The notes: generated from the letters alone by a model not told the origin. A stretch of DNA of 64,000 nucleotides from Planctomyces sp. SH-PL62 (GCF_001610895.1 NZ_CP011273.1:3658001-3722000), one strand, 5' to 3'. Shown: positions 16,416 to 26,384, counted from the first letter of the stretch. Made by a program: numbers and translations.

Positions 16416-17384
16416 TCACCACAACCCCGCCCGCGGGTTCTGCTTGTTGCGGTCGGCGAATTCCTGGATCAGTCGGCGGCTTTCGTCGTCGACGTTCTTC
16501 GGGGCCACGATCTTGACCACGACGAAGAGGTCGCCGTCGGGCTTGCCCGCCGAGCCCGGCACGCCCTGGCCTTTCAGCCGGAGCTTCTGGCCGCTCGACG
16601 CCCCGCCGGGGATCGGCAGGGCTTTCATGCCGTCGAGCGAGGGGACCTCGACCTTGGCGCCGAGGACGGCCTCGGCGACGGTCAGGGGGACCTCGACCAG
16701 CAGGTCCCGGCCCTCGCGCTTGTAGTAAGGATGGGGCTCGATCGCGAGCGTGATCGTCAGGTCGCCGGCCGGGGAGCCCTTGGGGCCGGGTTCCCCCTGG
16801 CCCTTGAGCCGGAGCTTGGAGCCCTCGTCGACCCCCGGCGGGATCTTGACCACCAGGCTCTCACGCCGGCCGTCGCCGCGCTGCAGCTCGATCGAGGTCT
16901 GGCCGCCCCGGACCGCGGTGAGGAAGGGGATGGACAGGTGCGCTTCGACGTCGCGGCCGGCGCGGGGACGGGCGGCCTTCCCGCCGCGCATCCGCCCCAG
17001 AAGGTCGTCGAACAGGCCCGCCCCCCCTTCGGCCCCTCGGCCGCCGCCCTGCCCGAACTGGCCGAAGAACTCGCTGAAGTCCACGGTCTCCTGGCCGGGC
17101 TCGCCGAACCGGGCGGTCCATTCCGAGGCGCTGGTGCGCGGCCCGGCCGCGCCCATGCCTTCGAAGCCCGCGGCGCCGTAGCGGTCGTACATCGACCGCT
17201 TCTCCTGGTCGGACAGGACGTCGTAGGCTTGCTGGACTTCCTTGAAATTCTTCTCGGCGGACTTGTCGCCCGGATTCACGTCCGGGTGATATTGCCTGGC
17301 CAGCTTCCGGTAGGCTTTCTTGACGGCGTCGGGGGTGGCGTCGCGAGCCACCCCGAGGACGTCGTAGTAATCGCGATCAGGCAT
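16416..17384 (-). CDS. cbpA: DnaJ-class co-chaperone lacking the zinc finger (CbpA-like)
   Basis: A 322-aa protein. Residues 4-70 are a J domain with the HPD motif ([16 protein letters not shown]) that stimulates DnaK ATPase. A Gly/Phe-containing linker follows, then two C-terminal substrate-binding beta domains ([55 protein letters not shown]). There is no CxxCxGxG zinc finger, which separates CbpA/DjlA-like type II proteins from true DnaJ. It is the first gene of the run cbpA-cbpM-small membrane gene-rnpA-yidD. It is cytoplasmic. Confidence 0.93.
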   Translation of the reverse strand: MPDRDYYDVLGVARDATPDAVKKAYRKLARQYHPDVNPGDKSAEKNFKEVQQAYDVLSDQEKRSMYDRYGAAGFEGMGAAGPRTSASEWTARFGEPGQETVDFSEFFGQFGQGGGRGAEGGAGLFDDLLGRMRGGKAARPRAGRDVEAHLSIPFLTAVRGGQTSIELQRGDGRRESLVVKIPPGVDEGSKLRLKGQGEPGPKGSPAGDLTITLAIEPHPYYKREGRDLLVEVPLTVAEAVLGAKVEVPSLDGMKALPIPGGASSGQKLRLKGQGVPGSAGKPDGDLFVVVKIVAPKNVDDESRRLIQEFADRNKQNPRAGLW

Positions 17385-17480
17385 AACGCTTCACGACCTT
17401 AGCTTGGTCCAGGGGATCGACCCGACCCATTGTAGCCCGCGCGGGCGGGACGATTCAAGCGAGCCGGGGGCGTCGCCGGG

Positions 17481-17891
17481 TCAGCCCAGGTTGCGGGGGC
17501 CAAAGGCGTCCGGCAGGAGCCGGTCCAGGGTGGTCCGCAGCCTCTCCGCACCATCGCAGACGGCGACGATCTCGCAGGCCGTGCCGAACTCGTTGAGGAC
17601 CTGGCGGCAGGCGCCGCAGGGGGCGGTCGGCGTCGGAGTCGGCGTGTAGACGAGGACGGCGAGGACCGTCGGCGGGGCCTCGCCCGAGGCGACGAGCCCG
17701 AACACGGCGTTCCGCTCGGCGCAGATCGTCAGCCCGTAGGAGGCGTTCTCGACGTTGCAGCCGGCGAAGACCTCGCCCCGGCCGCTCAGTACGGCCGCGC
17801 CGACGCGGAAACCGCTGTACGGGGCGTAGGCGCGGGCCGAGGCTTCCCGAGCGGCTTCGAACAGGCGTCGAAGATCGTCGTCGGAGAGCAT
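17481..17891 (-). CDS. cdd: Cytidine deaminase
   Basis: A 136-aa protein of normal length for the homotetrameric class. The zinc/catalytic motifs are complete: CAERNAVF (Cys and Glu) and PCGACRQVLNEF (PCxxC). APYSGFRVGAAVL and GCNVENASYGLTICAERNA are typical of cytidine deaminases, which convert cytidine or deoxycytidine to uridine in pyrimidine salvage. The ATG at 17891 is chosen from homology. It follows cysI by 47 bp on the same strand and may share its transcript. A Thr-Pro repeat TPTPTPTAP sits just before the PCxxC motif. Confidence 0.95.
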   Translation of the reverse strand: MLSDDDLRRLFEAAREASARAYAPYSGFRVGAAVLSGRGEVFAGCNVENASYGLTICAERNAVFGLVASGEAPPTVLAVLVYTPTPTPTAPCGACRQVLNEFGTACEIVAVCDGAERLRTTLDRLLPDAFGPRNLG

Positions 17892-17938
17892 CGGTCCGCG
17901 TCCTCCGTCCCGGCGTCGCGCGATCGATCCGATAAGGG

Positions 17939-19717
17939 TCAGTCGGCCGCGGCGGCCGCGCCGACCTGGGCCAGCTCCTCGACGCCCACGCGATGGCAGA
18001 AGTCGCCGAAGCTCTCGCCGGCCTGTCGTTCGCTCTTGAAGCGGGCGAAGACCGGGGCCAGCTCGGCGGCGATCTGGTCGTGCGGGACGTAGTCCTTGAA
18101 CTCGACGTTGAGCCGGTCGCCCAGCGTTCGGCCGCCGAGGAAGACCGTGTAGGTGCCGGGGCCGGGGATGCCGTCGGGCCCCAGCTTGGCCGAGCGGCCG
18201 ACCAGGCCGATGTCGGCGTTGTAGGGCCGGGCGCAGCCGTTGGGGCAGCCGGTCATGCGGACCGTCAGCCGTTCCGCTTCCAGTCCCTGGCGGGCCAGCT
18301 CGGCTTCGAGCATGTCGATGACCGAGGGGAGGGCCCGCTCGGCGTCGGTCACGGCGAGGCCGCAGGTGGGGAGGGCGGGGCAGGCCATCGACCAACGGCG
18401 GACGGTCGACACCTGCTCCACGCTGGCGATCCCGTACTCTTCCAGCCAGGCGTTGATCTCGTCTCGCCAGGCCGGGTCGAGGTCGATCAGGAGGATCTTC
18501 TGCTGGCAGGTCAGCCGGGCGGGGGTCTGGTACTTCTCGAAGAACGCCTTCAGGCCGCTGGAGAGGCGCATCGAGCCCGAATCCTTGATCCGGCCGTTCT
18601 GCACGGGAAGGCCCAGGAAGAGCTTGCCGTCCCCCTGCTCGTTCCAGCCCAGGTGGTCGTCGACGTCGGTGATCGGCAGGTCTCTGGGGTCCTCCAGGGG
18701 GCGGCCCAGGTATTCCTCGACCTTGGCCCGGAAGGCGGGCATGCCCCAGTCGGTGATCAGGTACTTGATCCGGGCCCGCTTGCGGTCGGAGCGGTTGCCG
18801 AAGTCGCGGAAGACCCGGACGACGGCCTCACCGACGGCCAGGACCTGATCGCGGGTGATGTAGCCGAGCGGCTGCGACAGGAACGGGAAGGTCTTATCGG
18901 CGCTCGGGGTGGTTCCCAGGCCGCCGCCGACCAGGACGTTGTAGCCGACGATCGAGCCCCCTTCGACGTGCGCCAGGAACGAGAGGTCGTTCGCCAGCAC
19001 GTCGGTGCAATTGTCGTCCGGGAAGGCGAAGGCCGTCTTGAACTTGCGCGGGAGGTACGTCTTGCCCAGGATCGGCTCGACCGGGTCGTCGCCGGGCTGC
19101 TTCAGCAGCGGGGCGCCGGCGGGGGGGAGGGTCTGGATCCGTTCGCCGTCCAGCCAGATGTCCCAGTAGCTGCTGGTGCGGGGGGCGACGTGGGAGGCCC
19201 AGGTCTGGGCGTCGAGGTTCAACTGGTCGTGCACCGCGTCCTTGATCGGGGCCGGGCAAGCCAGGACGTTGCGCTCGACGTCGCCGCAGGCCGCCAGGGT
19301 GCAGAGCAGGTTCTCGTTGAGGTGGCGGATCACCACGGCCAGGTCCTGCTTCAGGACGCCGTGGAACTGGAACTCCTGCCGGGTGGTGATCCGCAGCGTG
19401 CCGTTGCCGACGACCCGCGCCAGCTCGTCGCAGACGCGGTACTGCTCGGACGTCAGGCGGCCGCCGACCAGGCGGACGCGGACCATCATCATGTGGGCCT
19501 TGTCCTGCTTCTCCTTCTTCCGCCGCGCCCGAAGGTCCCGGTCGTCCTGGGTGTAGGAGCCGTGGAACTTCAGGACCTGGCTGGCGTCCTCGGAGAAGGT
19601 CGGTCGGTCGTTGTGCACCTCGTCGGCCAGCATCTCCCTGAGGTAGCGGCTGGCCGCCTTGAGGCCCTCGTTCTTGCTCAACTTGGGCGTTTGCGGGCCC
19701 CCGTTCGCTTCGGTCAT
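17939..19717 (-). CDS. cysI: Assimilatory sulfite reductase haemoprotein (nitrite/sulfite reductase family)
   Basis: A 592-aa protein with both ferredoxin-like halves of the sulfite/nitrite reductase family. The [4Fe-4S]-sirohaem cysteines are present as CPALPTC (C-x5-C) and TGCPNGCARPYNADIG (C-x3-C). An Arg/Lys-rich active-site region appears as RVRLVGGRL and TLRITTRQEFQFHGV. It catalyses six-electron reduction of sulfite to sulfide. The overall sequence reads as CysI-like rather than nitrite reductase. No cysJ flavoprotein gene is nearby, so the electron donor (ferredoxin or NADPH flavoprotein) cannot be stated. It is cytoplasmic. Confidence 0.92.
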   Translation of the reverse strand: MTEANGGPQTPKLSKNEGLKAASRYLREMLADEVHNDRPTFSEDASQVLKFHGSYTQDDRDLRARRKKEKQDKAHMMMVRVRLVGGRLTSEQYRVCDELARVVGNGTLRITTRQEFQFHGVLKQDLAVVIRHLNENLLCTLAACGDVERNVLACPAPIKDAVHDQLNLDAQTWASHVAPRTSSYWDIWLDGERIQTLPPAGAPLLKQPGDDPVEPILGKTYLPRKFKTAFAFPDDNCTDVLANDLSFLAHVEGGSIVGYNVLVGGGLGTTPSADKTFPFLSQPLGYITRDQVLAVGEAVVRVFRDFGNRSDRKRARIKYLITDWGMPAFRAKVEEYLGRPLEDPRDLPITDVDDHLGWNEQGDGKLFLGLPVQNGRIKDSGSMRLSSGLKAFFEKYQTPARLTCQQKILLIDLDPAWRDEINAWLEEYGIASVEQVSTVRRWSMACPALPTCGLAVTDAERALPSVIDMLEAELARQGLEAERLTVRMTGCPNGCARPYNADIGLVGRSAKLGPDGIPGPGTYTVFLGGRTLGDRLNVEFKDYVPHDQIAAELAPVFARFKSERQAGESFGDFCHRVGVEELAQVGAAAAAD

Positions 19718-19811
19718 GATCGCACCTCTTCGCGGAACCTCGACTCAATCCTTACTATCTTAGCGAACTTGGTCGTGTATTGACCAGGGGCAAAACGGAA
19801 CGGAGGCCGCG

Positions 19812-19829
19812 CGTCGGAAAATTCCGACG
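19812..19829 (-). terminator. Possible terminator hairpin after the LolA-like gene
   Basis: A 7-bp inverted repeat CGTCGGA/TCCGACG with a 4-nt A/T loop lies 30 bp past the stop codon of the LolA-like gene and ahead of cysI. There is no clear T-run. Confidence 0.3.
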
Positions 19830-19858
19830 GCGGCTCCTTGGGGGCGGGCCCGGGAGGG

Positions 19859-20983
19859 TTACTTGGGGATCTCGGCCGCGGGGGGGGCGGCGGGGACCTC
19901 GATGGGCTGTTGGAGGACGGAGCCGGCGGCGTTGGCGGCCTCGGTCCGCTTCTGGAGGGCCTGGAATTCGATGGCCTGGTCGAGGGACTTGAGGATGATC
20001 TCGGTGTTGTCCTCGACGTTGGCGTCCGGCGGGGCCTGGAAGGCGAAGTCGGCGTCGGTGAGGGTCGGCTCGAACTGGATGTTCGTGTAGGTGAGGGTCA
20101 GCTCGCTGGGGTCTTGCTTCTCGATGCTGCTTTTGGCGCCGATCTTCTTGCCGTCGATCCCGACCTGGCGGGTGTCGATCAGGGAGGTGACCAGGCGTCC
20201 CCGGAGGTCGAGCTTGTAGGGCCAGCCGTTTTGCTTGTCGAGGTAGAGGGTGGCGAAGCTCGGGATGTAGGGGGGAAGCATGCCGACGCCCGGGATGGGG
20301 GTCTGGTTCGGCGCGACGATTCCGGTGCGGTCGCGCCAGCCTCCCTTGAGGATCCAGACGGCCTTGCCGTCGAGCTCCCCTTCTTCCTTGGGGGCGTCGA
20401 ATTTCACGGCCTTGCGGACGCCGGCCAGCAGGGCCTCGGGCCCGGTGAAGCCGAGGCTGGAGAGGATCTGCTCGCGGAGATTGGCGTCGATCTCGGGGGA
20501 CTCGAGGCGCTGGAGGATCGGCTTGACGCTGAGCTTGCGGTAGGACTGGGCGTCGAGGATCTTCTGGTAATCCCAGAGGACGTCGCCGTCGCAGACCTGG
20601 AGCATGGTCCCGGCCGCGCCGGGGAGGCCGGAGACGTCCAGCCGGAGATAGATCCGGGCGGAGGGGGCCTTGATGTAGCGGCCCTTGATCTGGAACTTCT
20701 GGCCGAGGATGCGGACGTCCTGGGTCAGGTCGGCGGAGACGGCCTTGATGCCGGCGATCTTCTTGATCGCCTCATCGATGACCGTCTCGGCTTCGGTGGG
20801 GGGTTCCTCGGGCTTCTCGGCCTGGGGACCGCCCGGGACGGCGGGGGCGTTCGCGGCGGGGGCCTGGCCCGGCGTGGACGGCGACGGACCGCCCGGCGTC
20901 TGGGCGAGGACCGTCGAGGCGATCCAGGCCCCGGCGAGGGACGCGGCGAGCGTGATTGGACGGGCGATCCGGTTAATGCGCAT
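19859..20983 (-). CDS. Exported LolA-like (outer-membrane lipoprotein carrier fold) protein
   Basis: A 374-aa protein with a signal peptide ([24 protein letters not shown]). A Pro/Ala-rich linker of about 35 aa follows. The body resembles the LolA/LolB half-barrel: [26 protein letters not shown], then [18 protein letters not shown], then [10 protein letters not shown]. It is much longer than LolA (about 200 aa), with an extra C-terminal half. It probably binds a lipid or lipoprotein in the periplasm, but the cargo is unknown. It is divergent from the first exported paralogue at 21263 and about 140 bp ahead of cysI. Confidence 0.75.
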   Translation of the reverse strand: MRINRIARPITLAASLAGAWIASTVLAQTPGGPSPSTPGQAPAANAPAVPGGPQAEKPEEPPTEAETVIDEAIKKIAGIKAVSADLTQDVRILGQKFQIKGRYIKAPSARIYLRLDVSGLPGAAGTMLQVCDGDVLWDYQKILDAQSYRKLSVKPILQRLESPEIDANLREQILSSLGFTGPEALLAGVRKAVKFDAPKEEGELDGKAVWILKGGWRDRTGIVAPNQTPIPGVGMLPPYIPSFATLYLDKQNGWPYKLDLRGRLVTSLIDTRQVGIDGKKIGAKSSIEKQDPSELTLTYTNIQFEPTLTDADFAFQAPPDANVEDNTEIILKSLDQAIEFQALQKRTEAANAAGSVLQQPIEVPAAPPAAEIPK

Positions 20984-21262
20984 GGTCTGGGTGTACGCAA
21001 TTTCTCAAGGGTACGGGAAAGATGCCCGATCATATCCCTGGGCGTCTGGAGACGCAAGTCCGGCGGACGGACCGTCCGACCTCGCGATCGACGCGGGGAC
21101 GGGCGGGGACGGTCACGGGCGAGTCGCGGGACACGACGGCTCGAACGGGCCGGCTCGGTCGCATTGGATGTCAGGACGACACGCATTCTCCCCGATCGGG
21201 AGATCGGAAGCGATCGGCCAAGGGCCGGCCGGCTTCGGTCGCGGGAGCTGGAGAGGATTTCC

Positions 21263-22258
21263 ATGCAAACCATCGGAATGCTGCTGCTGGCGGCGGCCGC
21301 CACCGGCGACGGATTCGGCTACGGCGACGCCGGAGTCGGCCTGAAGAAGTGGCTGCGGCCGCACGTCGTGGCCAGCTCGCACACCCCGCCCCCGGGCGGG
21401 CCTCAGTTCAACGCCGCCACGATGGCGGGCCCCGGGGCCGCCGCGGGCGCCGCCGCGGGCCGTCGCTTCGTGAATACGCGGAGCCAGGTCTACTTCCTGG
21501 ACCCCGACGGCATGAACATCAGCTGGCAGACCGGCACCGGTCCCGCCGGCGAACGTAGCTACGGCGGGGCCCCGCTGGTCGTCCCCGGCCGTTACAACTT
21601 CAACCAGGGCTACATCTACCGCCTGAAGCTCACGAACATCGCGGGCCGTCAGAACGTCGCCCTGTATCCCACGATCGAGGTCGCCCCGACCACCCCCGCC
21701 ACCGACGCCTACCTGGCGCACAACGCGATCCCGGTCCAGTTCACGGCCGAGGATTTCGACCAGGTCGTCGACGGCGGCAACTTCGTCACGAAGGTCATCT
21801 ACCTCCCCGATCCCAAGTATCAGGAAGTCGCCGTCTCGGGCGTGGAGACCCTGGTCTCGACGCGGCTGGAGCCGGGCGTCGACCCGATCATCGAGGCCGA
21901 CAAGCGGGGCACGATCCTGCTGATCGTCCGCCTCGGCGCCATCGACCTGGAGAACTCCTCGGGCGTGGTCGGCGGCGTGCCCGCGGGCCCGGTCGTCGGG
22001 ACCCCGATCGAAGGCGGCGTCATCAACCTGAACTCGACCCCGGGCTCGGCCCCGGCCGCGGGCCTCGTCCCGCCGGTCACCGAACTGCCCCCGGGCGACC
22101 TGCCCCCCGGCGTGACCGCTCCGGCGGCCTCCGAGGCGGTCCCGCTCGACGCTCCGCCGGCCCCCGGCCTCGAGCCGGTCGCGCCGGCCCCGCCCCAGGC
22201 CGACGTCCCCGCCCCCGCCCCCGCCCCCGAGCCGGCCCCCGAGGCCCCGGAATTCTGA
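21263..22258 (+). CDS. Exported protein of unknown function, paralogue A
   Basis: A 331-aa protein. The short hydrophobic start ([20 protein letters not shown]) may be a signal peptide. A conserved central domain runs from about residue 70 to 235 ([69 protein letters not shown]). The last 80 residues are Pro/Ala-rich. The central domain has a clear counterpart in the next gene, so the two form a paralogous pair. A GGAGAGG site precedes the ATG; the frame is open far upstream but has no better start. The domain is not one I can name. Confidence 0.78.
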   Translation: MQTIGMLLLAAAATGDGFGYGDAGVGLKKWLRPHVVASSHTPPPGGPQFNAATMAGPGAAAGAAAGRRFVNTRSQVYFLDPDGMNISWQTGTGPAGERSYGGAPLVVPGRYNFNQGYIYRLKLTNIAGRQNVALYPTIEVAPTTPATDAYLAHNAIPVQFTAEDFDQVVDGGNFVTKVIYLPDPKYQEVAVSGVETLVSTRLEPGVDPIIEADKRGTILLIVRLGAIDLENSSGVVGGVPAGPVVGTPIEGGVINLNSTPGSAPAAGLVPPVTELPPGDLPPGVTAPAASEAVPLDAPPAPGLEPVAPAPPQADVPAPAPAPEPAPEAPEF

Positions 22259-22397
22259 TCTCCGGGCCGACGGCGAAAGACGTCCCGAACCCGAAGGCCC
22301 CGGCGGAAGCGTACCAGCGACGCCTTCCGTCGGGGCCTTCGACGACCGCCCGGGGCGAGCGTCCGTTCCCTTCCCTCACGAGCAAGGATCGAGGTCG

Positions 22398-24245
22398 ATG
22401 AGCCGACACGCAAAACCACTCGACCACCGGTGGATCAGAGGTGGCCTCGTCGCGATCGCCCTGGGCCTTGCGCCGGCATGGCGAGGGGTGGACGCGGCCC
22501 CGCAGGAGATCCCGCCCGGGCCCGCAGCCCCCGCGCCGGCCGGCGTCGCCCCGGAACTCACCCCGGCGCAGCCCCTGGAACCCGCGCCCGCAAGCCCGGC
22601 CCCGGCCCCGGCCCCGGCCGCCCCCGCGACGGGCCCGAACGCGCCGGGGATCGTCACGCCCGAGGGCCACGGCCTCCCCGTGAGCCCGCAGCTCGACCCG
22701 AACGTCCAGGTCGTCCGGTTCCAGGGGCCCCAGGGCCTGACCGTCGAGGTTCTGGCCCCGCAGACGATCCCGGTGAGCGTCGGCGACGGCGGCGGGATCC
22801 TGACCGCCGGCCTCCAGCGCGGGGTCGGTTACCGGCTCCGGATCGGCGAGATCCCCAACCGGCCGGGAGTCGAGCTTTTCCCGGTCGTCCAGGTCGTCGG
22901 TCACATGCACCGCCCGCCCGAGGTCGACCCCGGCAAGTACCCGATCCGCGTCGTCTTCAGCGACGAGGAGCTGTGGGACGTCGTCGACCGCGGCCGGCTG
23001 GTCACCAAGGTCATCTATCTGGAAGACCCTGAGCAGGCCCTGCCGCTGAAGCTGGGCAAGGACCAGATCCCGGCGGTCGAGGTCGGCGCGGCCGAGGACC
23101 CGGTCCGCGTGGCCGCCGCCCTGGGGCGCGTGGTCGCCGTCGTCCGCATCGGCGGTCGCCGGCCGACGCTGGACGAGATCCAGGCCGGCGCGACCGGCGA
23201 CGTCGCCCTCGACCACCTGGCCGCCCCGTCGGCCGGGCGCTGCCCGTTCACCTGCGGCCCGACCCCGTGCCCGCTCCCCAGCGGCCCGGCCTGTCCTCCC
23301 CTGGAGCCCGGCGCCCGCCCGTTGCTCCCTCGCGATGAATACCTGTGCGACGGCGGCGACCACGGCGCCAAGGCCGGAGCCGGGGTCGGCGGTGCCATCC
23401 GGGGCATCGACCCTCGCGACGCCGTCGTCCGGTTCGACGTCGGCGTCGACAGTTATCCCGACCCCAAGATCCTCCCGACGAATCGGGTTTGCATCTACGC
23501 GCCCCGATTCGCCGAGGTCCGGGTCAGCACCGGGACCATCGAGAACGTCGAGATCCACGGCGTGAATCTCAACACCCTCACCCAGAGGCCCGTCCAGGCG
23601 GAGAAGACCGACGACATCCGCCGCCTGGTCCAGAACCAGTCTGCCGAACTGGCCCGCGACCGCCGCCGGGTCCAGGCCGCGCGGGGCCAGGTCTATCCCG
23701 GCGTCGGATCCGAGGTCCGAGGCGCGATGGGGTATGGCAACGTCCAGCAGCCCAAGATCGGCTCGCAGGCCCAGGCGGCCGGGACCGAGCGGCGGCGGCA
23801 GGCCCCGGTCGTCGCTCGCGACAAGGTCAAGCTGTCGGGCATCAAGACGGCCGAATCGCCCGTGATCGCCGACCTGGTGCAGGGGACCGGCGAGGCCGTC
23901 CGGAGCCAGCCGACCCTGGAGATGACCGGCGTGGAGACGCCCCCCAACCGGCCCGGCCTGGCCGTGGTCAAGCGGGTGGACGTCAGCGAGGCCGAACCGG
24001 GCGACGTGGTCACCTACGCCATCGCCTATCGCAACATGGGCAACACGCCGATCCGCTCCGTCAGCATCGTCGACAGCCTCCTGCCCAGGCTGGAGTACGT
24101 CGCCGGGACCGCCAAGGGCCCGAAGGGAGCCGCGTTCTCCGTCGCCGAGAACCAGGTCGGCTCCACCGAGCTGCGCTGGGACCTCCGCGAGACCATCCCC
24201 CCCGGCGCCTCCGGCTACGTCTCGTTCCAGGCCGTCGTCCGCTGA
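22398..24245 (+). CDS. Exported DUF11-containing protein of unknown function, paralogue B
   Basis: A 615-aa protein with a signal peptide (GGLVAIALGLAPAWRGVDA). A Pro/Ala-rich stretch runs to about residue 75. The paralogue-A-like domain follows (VRFQGPQGLTVEVL, YRLRIGEIPNRPGVELFPVV, VDRGRLVTKVIYLEDP, GRVVAVVRIGGRR). A Cys-containing insert (CPFTCGPTPCPLP) and a middle region come next. The C-terminal DUF11 repeat is at about 520-615 (VVKRVDVSEAEPGDVVTYAI, then GNTPIRSVSIVDSLLPRLEY). DUF11 domains occur in cell-surface proteins. It starts 140 bp after paralogue A, probably in the same operon. Confidence 0.82.
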   Translation: MSRHAKPLDHRWIRGGLVAIALGLAPAWRGVDAAPQEIPPGPAAPAPAGVAPELTPAQPLEPAPASPAPAPAPAAPATGPNAPGIVTPEGHGLPVSPQLDPNVQVVRFQGPQGLTVEVLAPQTIPVSVGDGGGILTAGLQRGVGYRLRIGEIPNRPGVELFPVVQVVGHMHRPPEVDPGKYPIRVVFSDEELWDVVDRGRLVTKVIYLEDPEQALPLKLGKDQIPAVEVGAAEDPVRVAAALGRVVAVVRIGGRRPTLDEIQAGATGDVALDHLAAPSAGRCPFTCGPTPCPLPSGPACPPLEPGARPLLPRDEYLCDGGDHGAKAGAGVGGAIRGIDPRDAVVRFDVGVDSYPDPKILPTNRVCIYAPRFAEVRVSTGTIENVEIHGVNLNTLTQRPVQAEKTDDIRRLVQNQSAELARDRRRVQAARGQVYPGVGSEVRGAMGYGNVQQPKIGSQAQAAGTERRRQAPVVARDKVKLSGIKTAESPVIADLVQGTGEAVRSQPTLEMTGVETPPNRPGLAVVKRVDVSEAEPGDVVTYAIAYRNMGNTPIRSVSIVDSLLPRLEYVAGTAKGPKGAAFSVAENQVGSTELRWDLRETIPPGASGYVSFQAVVR

Positions 24246-24285
24246 GGCGGGACGAGCCGGACGGAGTACGGAAGCGATAGCGAAA

Positions 24286-24326
24286 ACGGGGGCGTCTCGG
24301 CTGGAATCGGCCGACGACGCCCCCGT
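24286..24326. terminator. Intrinsic terminator between convergent genes
   Basis: A perfect 11-bp stem ACGGGGGCGTC/GACGCCCCCGT (24286-24296 and 24316-24326). It has a nested 5-bp stem TCGGC/GCCGA (24297-24301 and 24310-24314). AAAA on the left side gives a U-tract for the minus-strand transcript. It lies between the DUF11 gene and the GlcG-like gene. Confidence 0.75.
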
Positions 24327-24369
24327 CTCCGCGCGCCGACCAAGGGTCGGTGATCGAGGCGATCTGGCA

Positions 24370-24939
24370 TTATTCGGCCGCGTGCGGGTCGGGAGCCTTC
24401 AGGAGGTCGAGGAGAGCCTGGATGCCGGCCTTCGCCACCTCGGCGTCCTGCTCTCCGGTGCCGCCGCCGACGCCGACCGCGCCGATCACCTGGCCGTCGA
24501 CGACGATCGGCACGCCCCCCTTGAGCGCCGTCAACTTGCCCCCCGAGGCCGCCGCCGCCGCCGGCAGGCTCAGGCTGAGCAGCAGGTTGGGCTCCCCGCC
24601 GGGGGGGAGCGGGCCGGACTCCTGGCGGAAGGTCGCGGCGGCGACCGCCTTCGTCAGCGCGGTCTGGCCGCTCGCCGGCCGCGCACCGTCCATGCGGGCG
24701 AAGGCCAGCAGGTGGCCCCCCGCGTCCACCACCGCCAGGTTCATCAACAGTCCCATGGATTTGGCCTTCACCTGGGCGTGGTCCAGAATCACCTCGGCGC
24801 CCCTCAGGTTCAGCTCCACCCGGTTGCGGGTCACGAGCGGCGGCTCGCCCGGTTTCGCCTCCTGGGCCAGGGCGAACGAACCGGCGAACGTCGAGACGAG
24901 GGCGCAGAACGCGAGCGGGCGCAGGGCGGCGATGGGCAT
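24370..24939 (-). CDS. Exported haem-binding GlcG/HbpS-family protein
   Basis: A 189-aa protein with a signal peptide (LRPLAFCALVSTFAGSFALAQ). The GlcG/HbpS/Cob(I)alamin-transferase-like fold follows: AEVILDHAQVKAKSMG, MNLAVVDAGGHLLAFARMDGA, TALTKAVAAATFR, GVPIVVDGQVIGAVGVGGGT and AEVAKAGIQAL. HbpS from Streptomyces binds haem outside the cell; other members are of unknown role. It is 59 bp after a DUF1501 gene on the same strand, so it is likely co-transcribed. The ligand is not predictable. Confidence 0.88.
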   Translation of the reverse strand: MPIAALRPLAFCALVSTFAGSFALAQEAKPGEPPLVTRNRVELNLRGAEVILDHAQVKAKSMGLLMNLAVVDAGGHLLAFARMDGARPASGQTALTKAVAAATFRQESGPLPPGGEPNLLLSLSLPAAAAASGGKLTALKGGVPIVVDGQVIGAVGVGGGTGEQDAEVAKAGIQALLDLLKAPDPHAAE

Positions 24940-24998
24940 GAAATCCTCGATTACGGGGGAGGGGAGGAAACGGGTCGATTCCGGGACGCGGCGTTCCC

Positions 24999-26384
24999 TC
25001 AGACCTCGACGGCCGTGTAGAGCGGGTCGATGACGTCGCCCGAGCAGAGCTGGAGCGGTCGGCCGAGGCGGTCGCGGATTTCCACCCCCGGGTCGATCCC
25101 GAGCGCCCGGTAGACGGTCGCGGCGAGATCCGGCGGCCCGAAGGTCTTGGTGACGGAATACGCGCCGAGCTTGTCCGACTTGCCGATCACCTGGCCGCCG
25201 ACCACCCCCGCGCCGGCGAAGACCGCCGGGAAGACCGCCGGCCAGTGGTCGCGGCCCGGGACCGCGCCCGGGGTCAGCTGGGAGATCCGGGGCGTCCGGC
25301 CGAACTCGCCGAGCATGACGACCAGCGTCTCTTCCAGCAGCCCGCGAGCCTTGAGGTCGTCGAGCAAAGTCGAGACCGCGCGGTCGAGGGCCGGGAGCAG
25401 CTCGTCCTTCAGCCTGGGGAAGTTGCCGACGTGGGTGTCCCACGTCTGGACGATCCCCATCGTCGCCTGGACGACCGGGACGCCGATCTCCACGAGCCGA
25501 CGCGCGATCAGCAGCGAACGGCCGAAGACGTGGCTGCCGTAGCGATCGGCCAGTCGAGGGTCTTCCTGGCCGGGGTCGAGGGCGCGCGAGACCGTGCTGT
25601 TGGAGAGCATGGCCATGGCCGCGTCTTGCTGGTCGACGAAGGCGTCGCCGGGGACCGAGGGGGCGGTCTGCGTCAGCAGGTGCTTGCGGCGATGGAGCCG
25701 CTCGGGGTTGAGTCCTTCGGGGAGCGACAGGCTGTCGTCGCGGGCGTCGGGCTTGTGGGGGTCGATCCGAAGCTGCCAGGGGTCGTTGCGAGGGCCGAGG
25801 AAGCCGGCGTCCTGGCCGGGCCACGTCAGCGGCCCCTCGATCAGCTTCAAGGGGAGGGCCACGCCGTTCGGAATCCCTTCCTGGCGGTCCCGGAGATGGT
25901 CGACGACCGCCGCGTAGCACGGGAAGTCGTCGCGCGACGCGACCCGGTCGAGGTCGCTCGCCCCTCGCGGGAAGGAGGGCTTCCCGGTCAGGACGTGATG
26001 GGTGGCGACCAGGTGGTTCCCCTCGGGGTGCGACATCGACCGCACGACCGCCAGGTCCTGGGCGCGGGCCGCGAGCCTCGGCAGGTGCTCGCAGAAGTGC
26101 AGCCCGGGCACGGCCGTCTGGATCGGGTTGAACTCGCCCCGGATGGCGTCGGGCGCCTCGGGCTTCATGTCGAACGAGTCGTGCTGGCCCAGCCCGCCGC
26201 TGAGCAGGATCACGATCACCGACTTCGCCCGTCCGGCGGCCGTTCCGGCCGCCGCCGCCGAGGCCCGGCGCGCCGCGAGCAAGCCGGGGAGAGACATCCC
26301 GAGCAGCCCGGAGCCGCCCACCTGCACGAACCCCCGCCTCGACATCCGCGCGCCGACCGATTCCCGAACCTGTCGCTGGCTCAT
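24999..26384 (-). CDS. DUF1501 exported protein, second copy
   Basis: A 461-aa protein with a Tat-like signal: ARMSRRGFVQVGGSGLLGMS, then a hydrophobic LLAARRASAAAAG. The DUF1501 body has VILLSGGLGQHDSFDMKPEA, VRSMSHPEGNHLVATHHVLT, GSHVFGRSLLIARRLVE, VQTWDTHVGNFPRLKDELLP, MLGEFGRTPRIS and GRDHWPAVFPAVFAG. The order and spacing match full-length family members. ATG 26384 is chosen because GAGG lies upstream and the signal follows; an in-frame ATG 57 bp earlier is possible. It is divergent from the third copy and followed by a GlcG-like gene. Confidence 0.93.
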   Translation of the reverse strand: MSQRQVRESVGARMSRRGFVQVGGSGLLGMSLPGLLAARRASAAAAGTAAGRAKSVIVILLSGGLGQHDSFDMKPEAPDAIRGEFNPIQTAVPGLHFCEHLPRLAARAQDLAVVRSMSHPEGNHLVATHHVLTGKPSFPRGASDLDRVASRDDFPCYAAVVDHLRDRQEGIPNGVALPLKLIEGPLTWPGQDAGFLGPRNDPWQLRIDPHKPDARDDSLSLPEGLNPERLHRRKHLLTQTAPSVPGDAFVDQQDAAMAMLSNSTVSRALDPGQEDPRLADRYGSHVFGRSLLIARRLVEIGVPVVQATMGIVQTWDTHVGNFPRLKDELLPALDRAVSTLLDDLKARGLLEETLVVMLGEFGRTPRISQLTPGAVPGRDHWPAVFPAVFAGAGVVGGQVIGKSDKLGAYSVTKTFGPPDLAATVYRALGIDPGVEIRDRLGRPLQLCSGDVIDPLYTAVEV

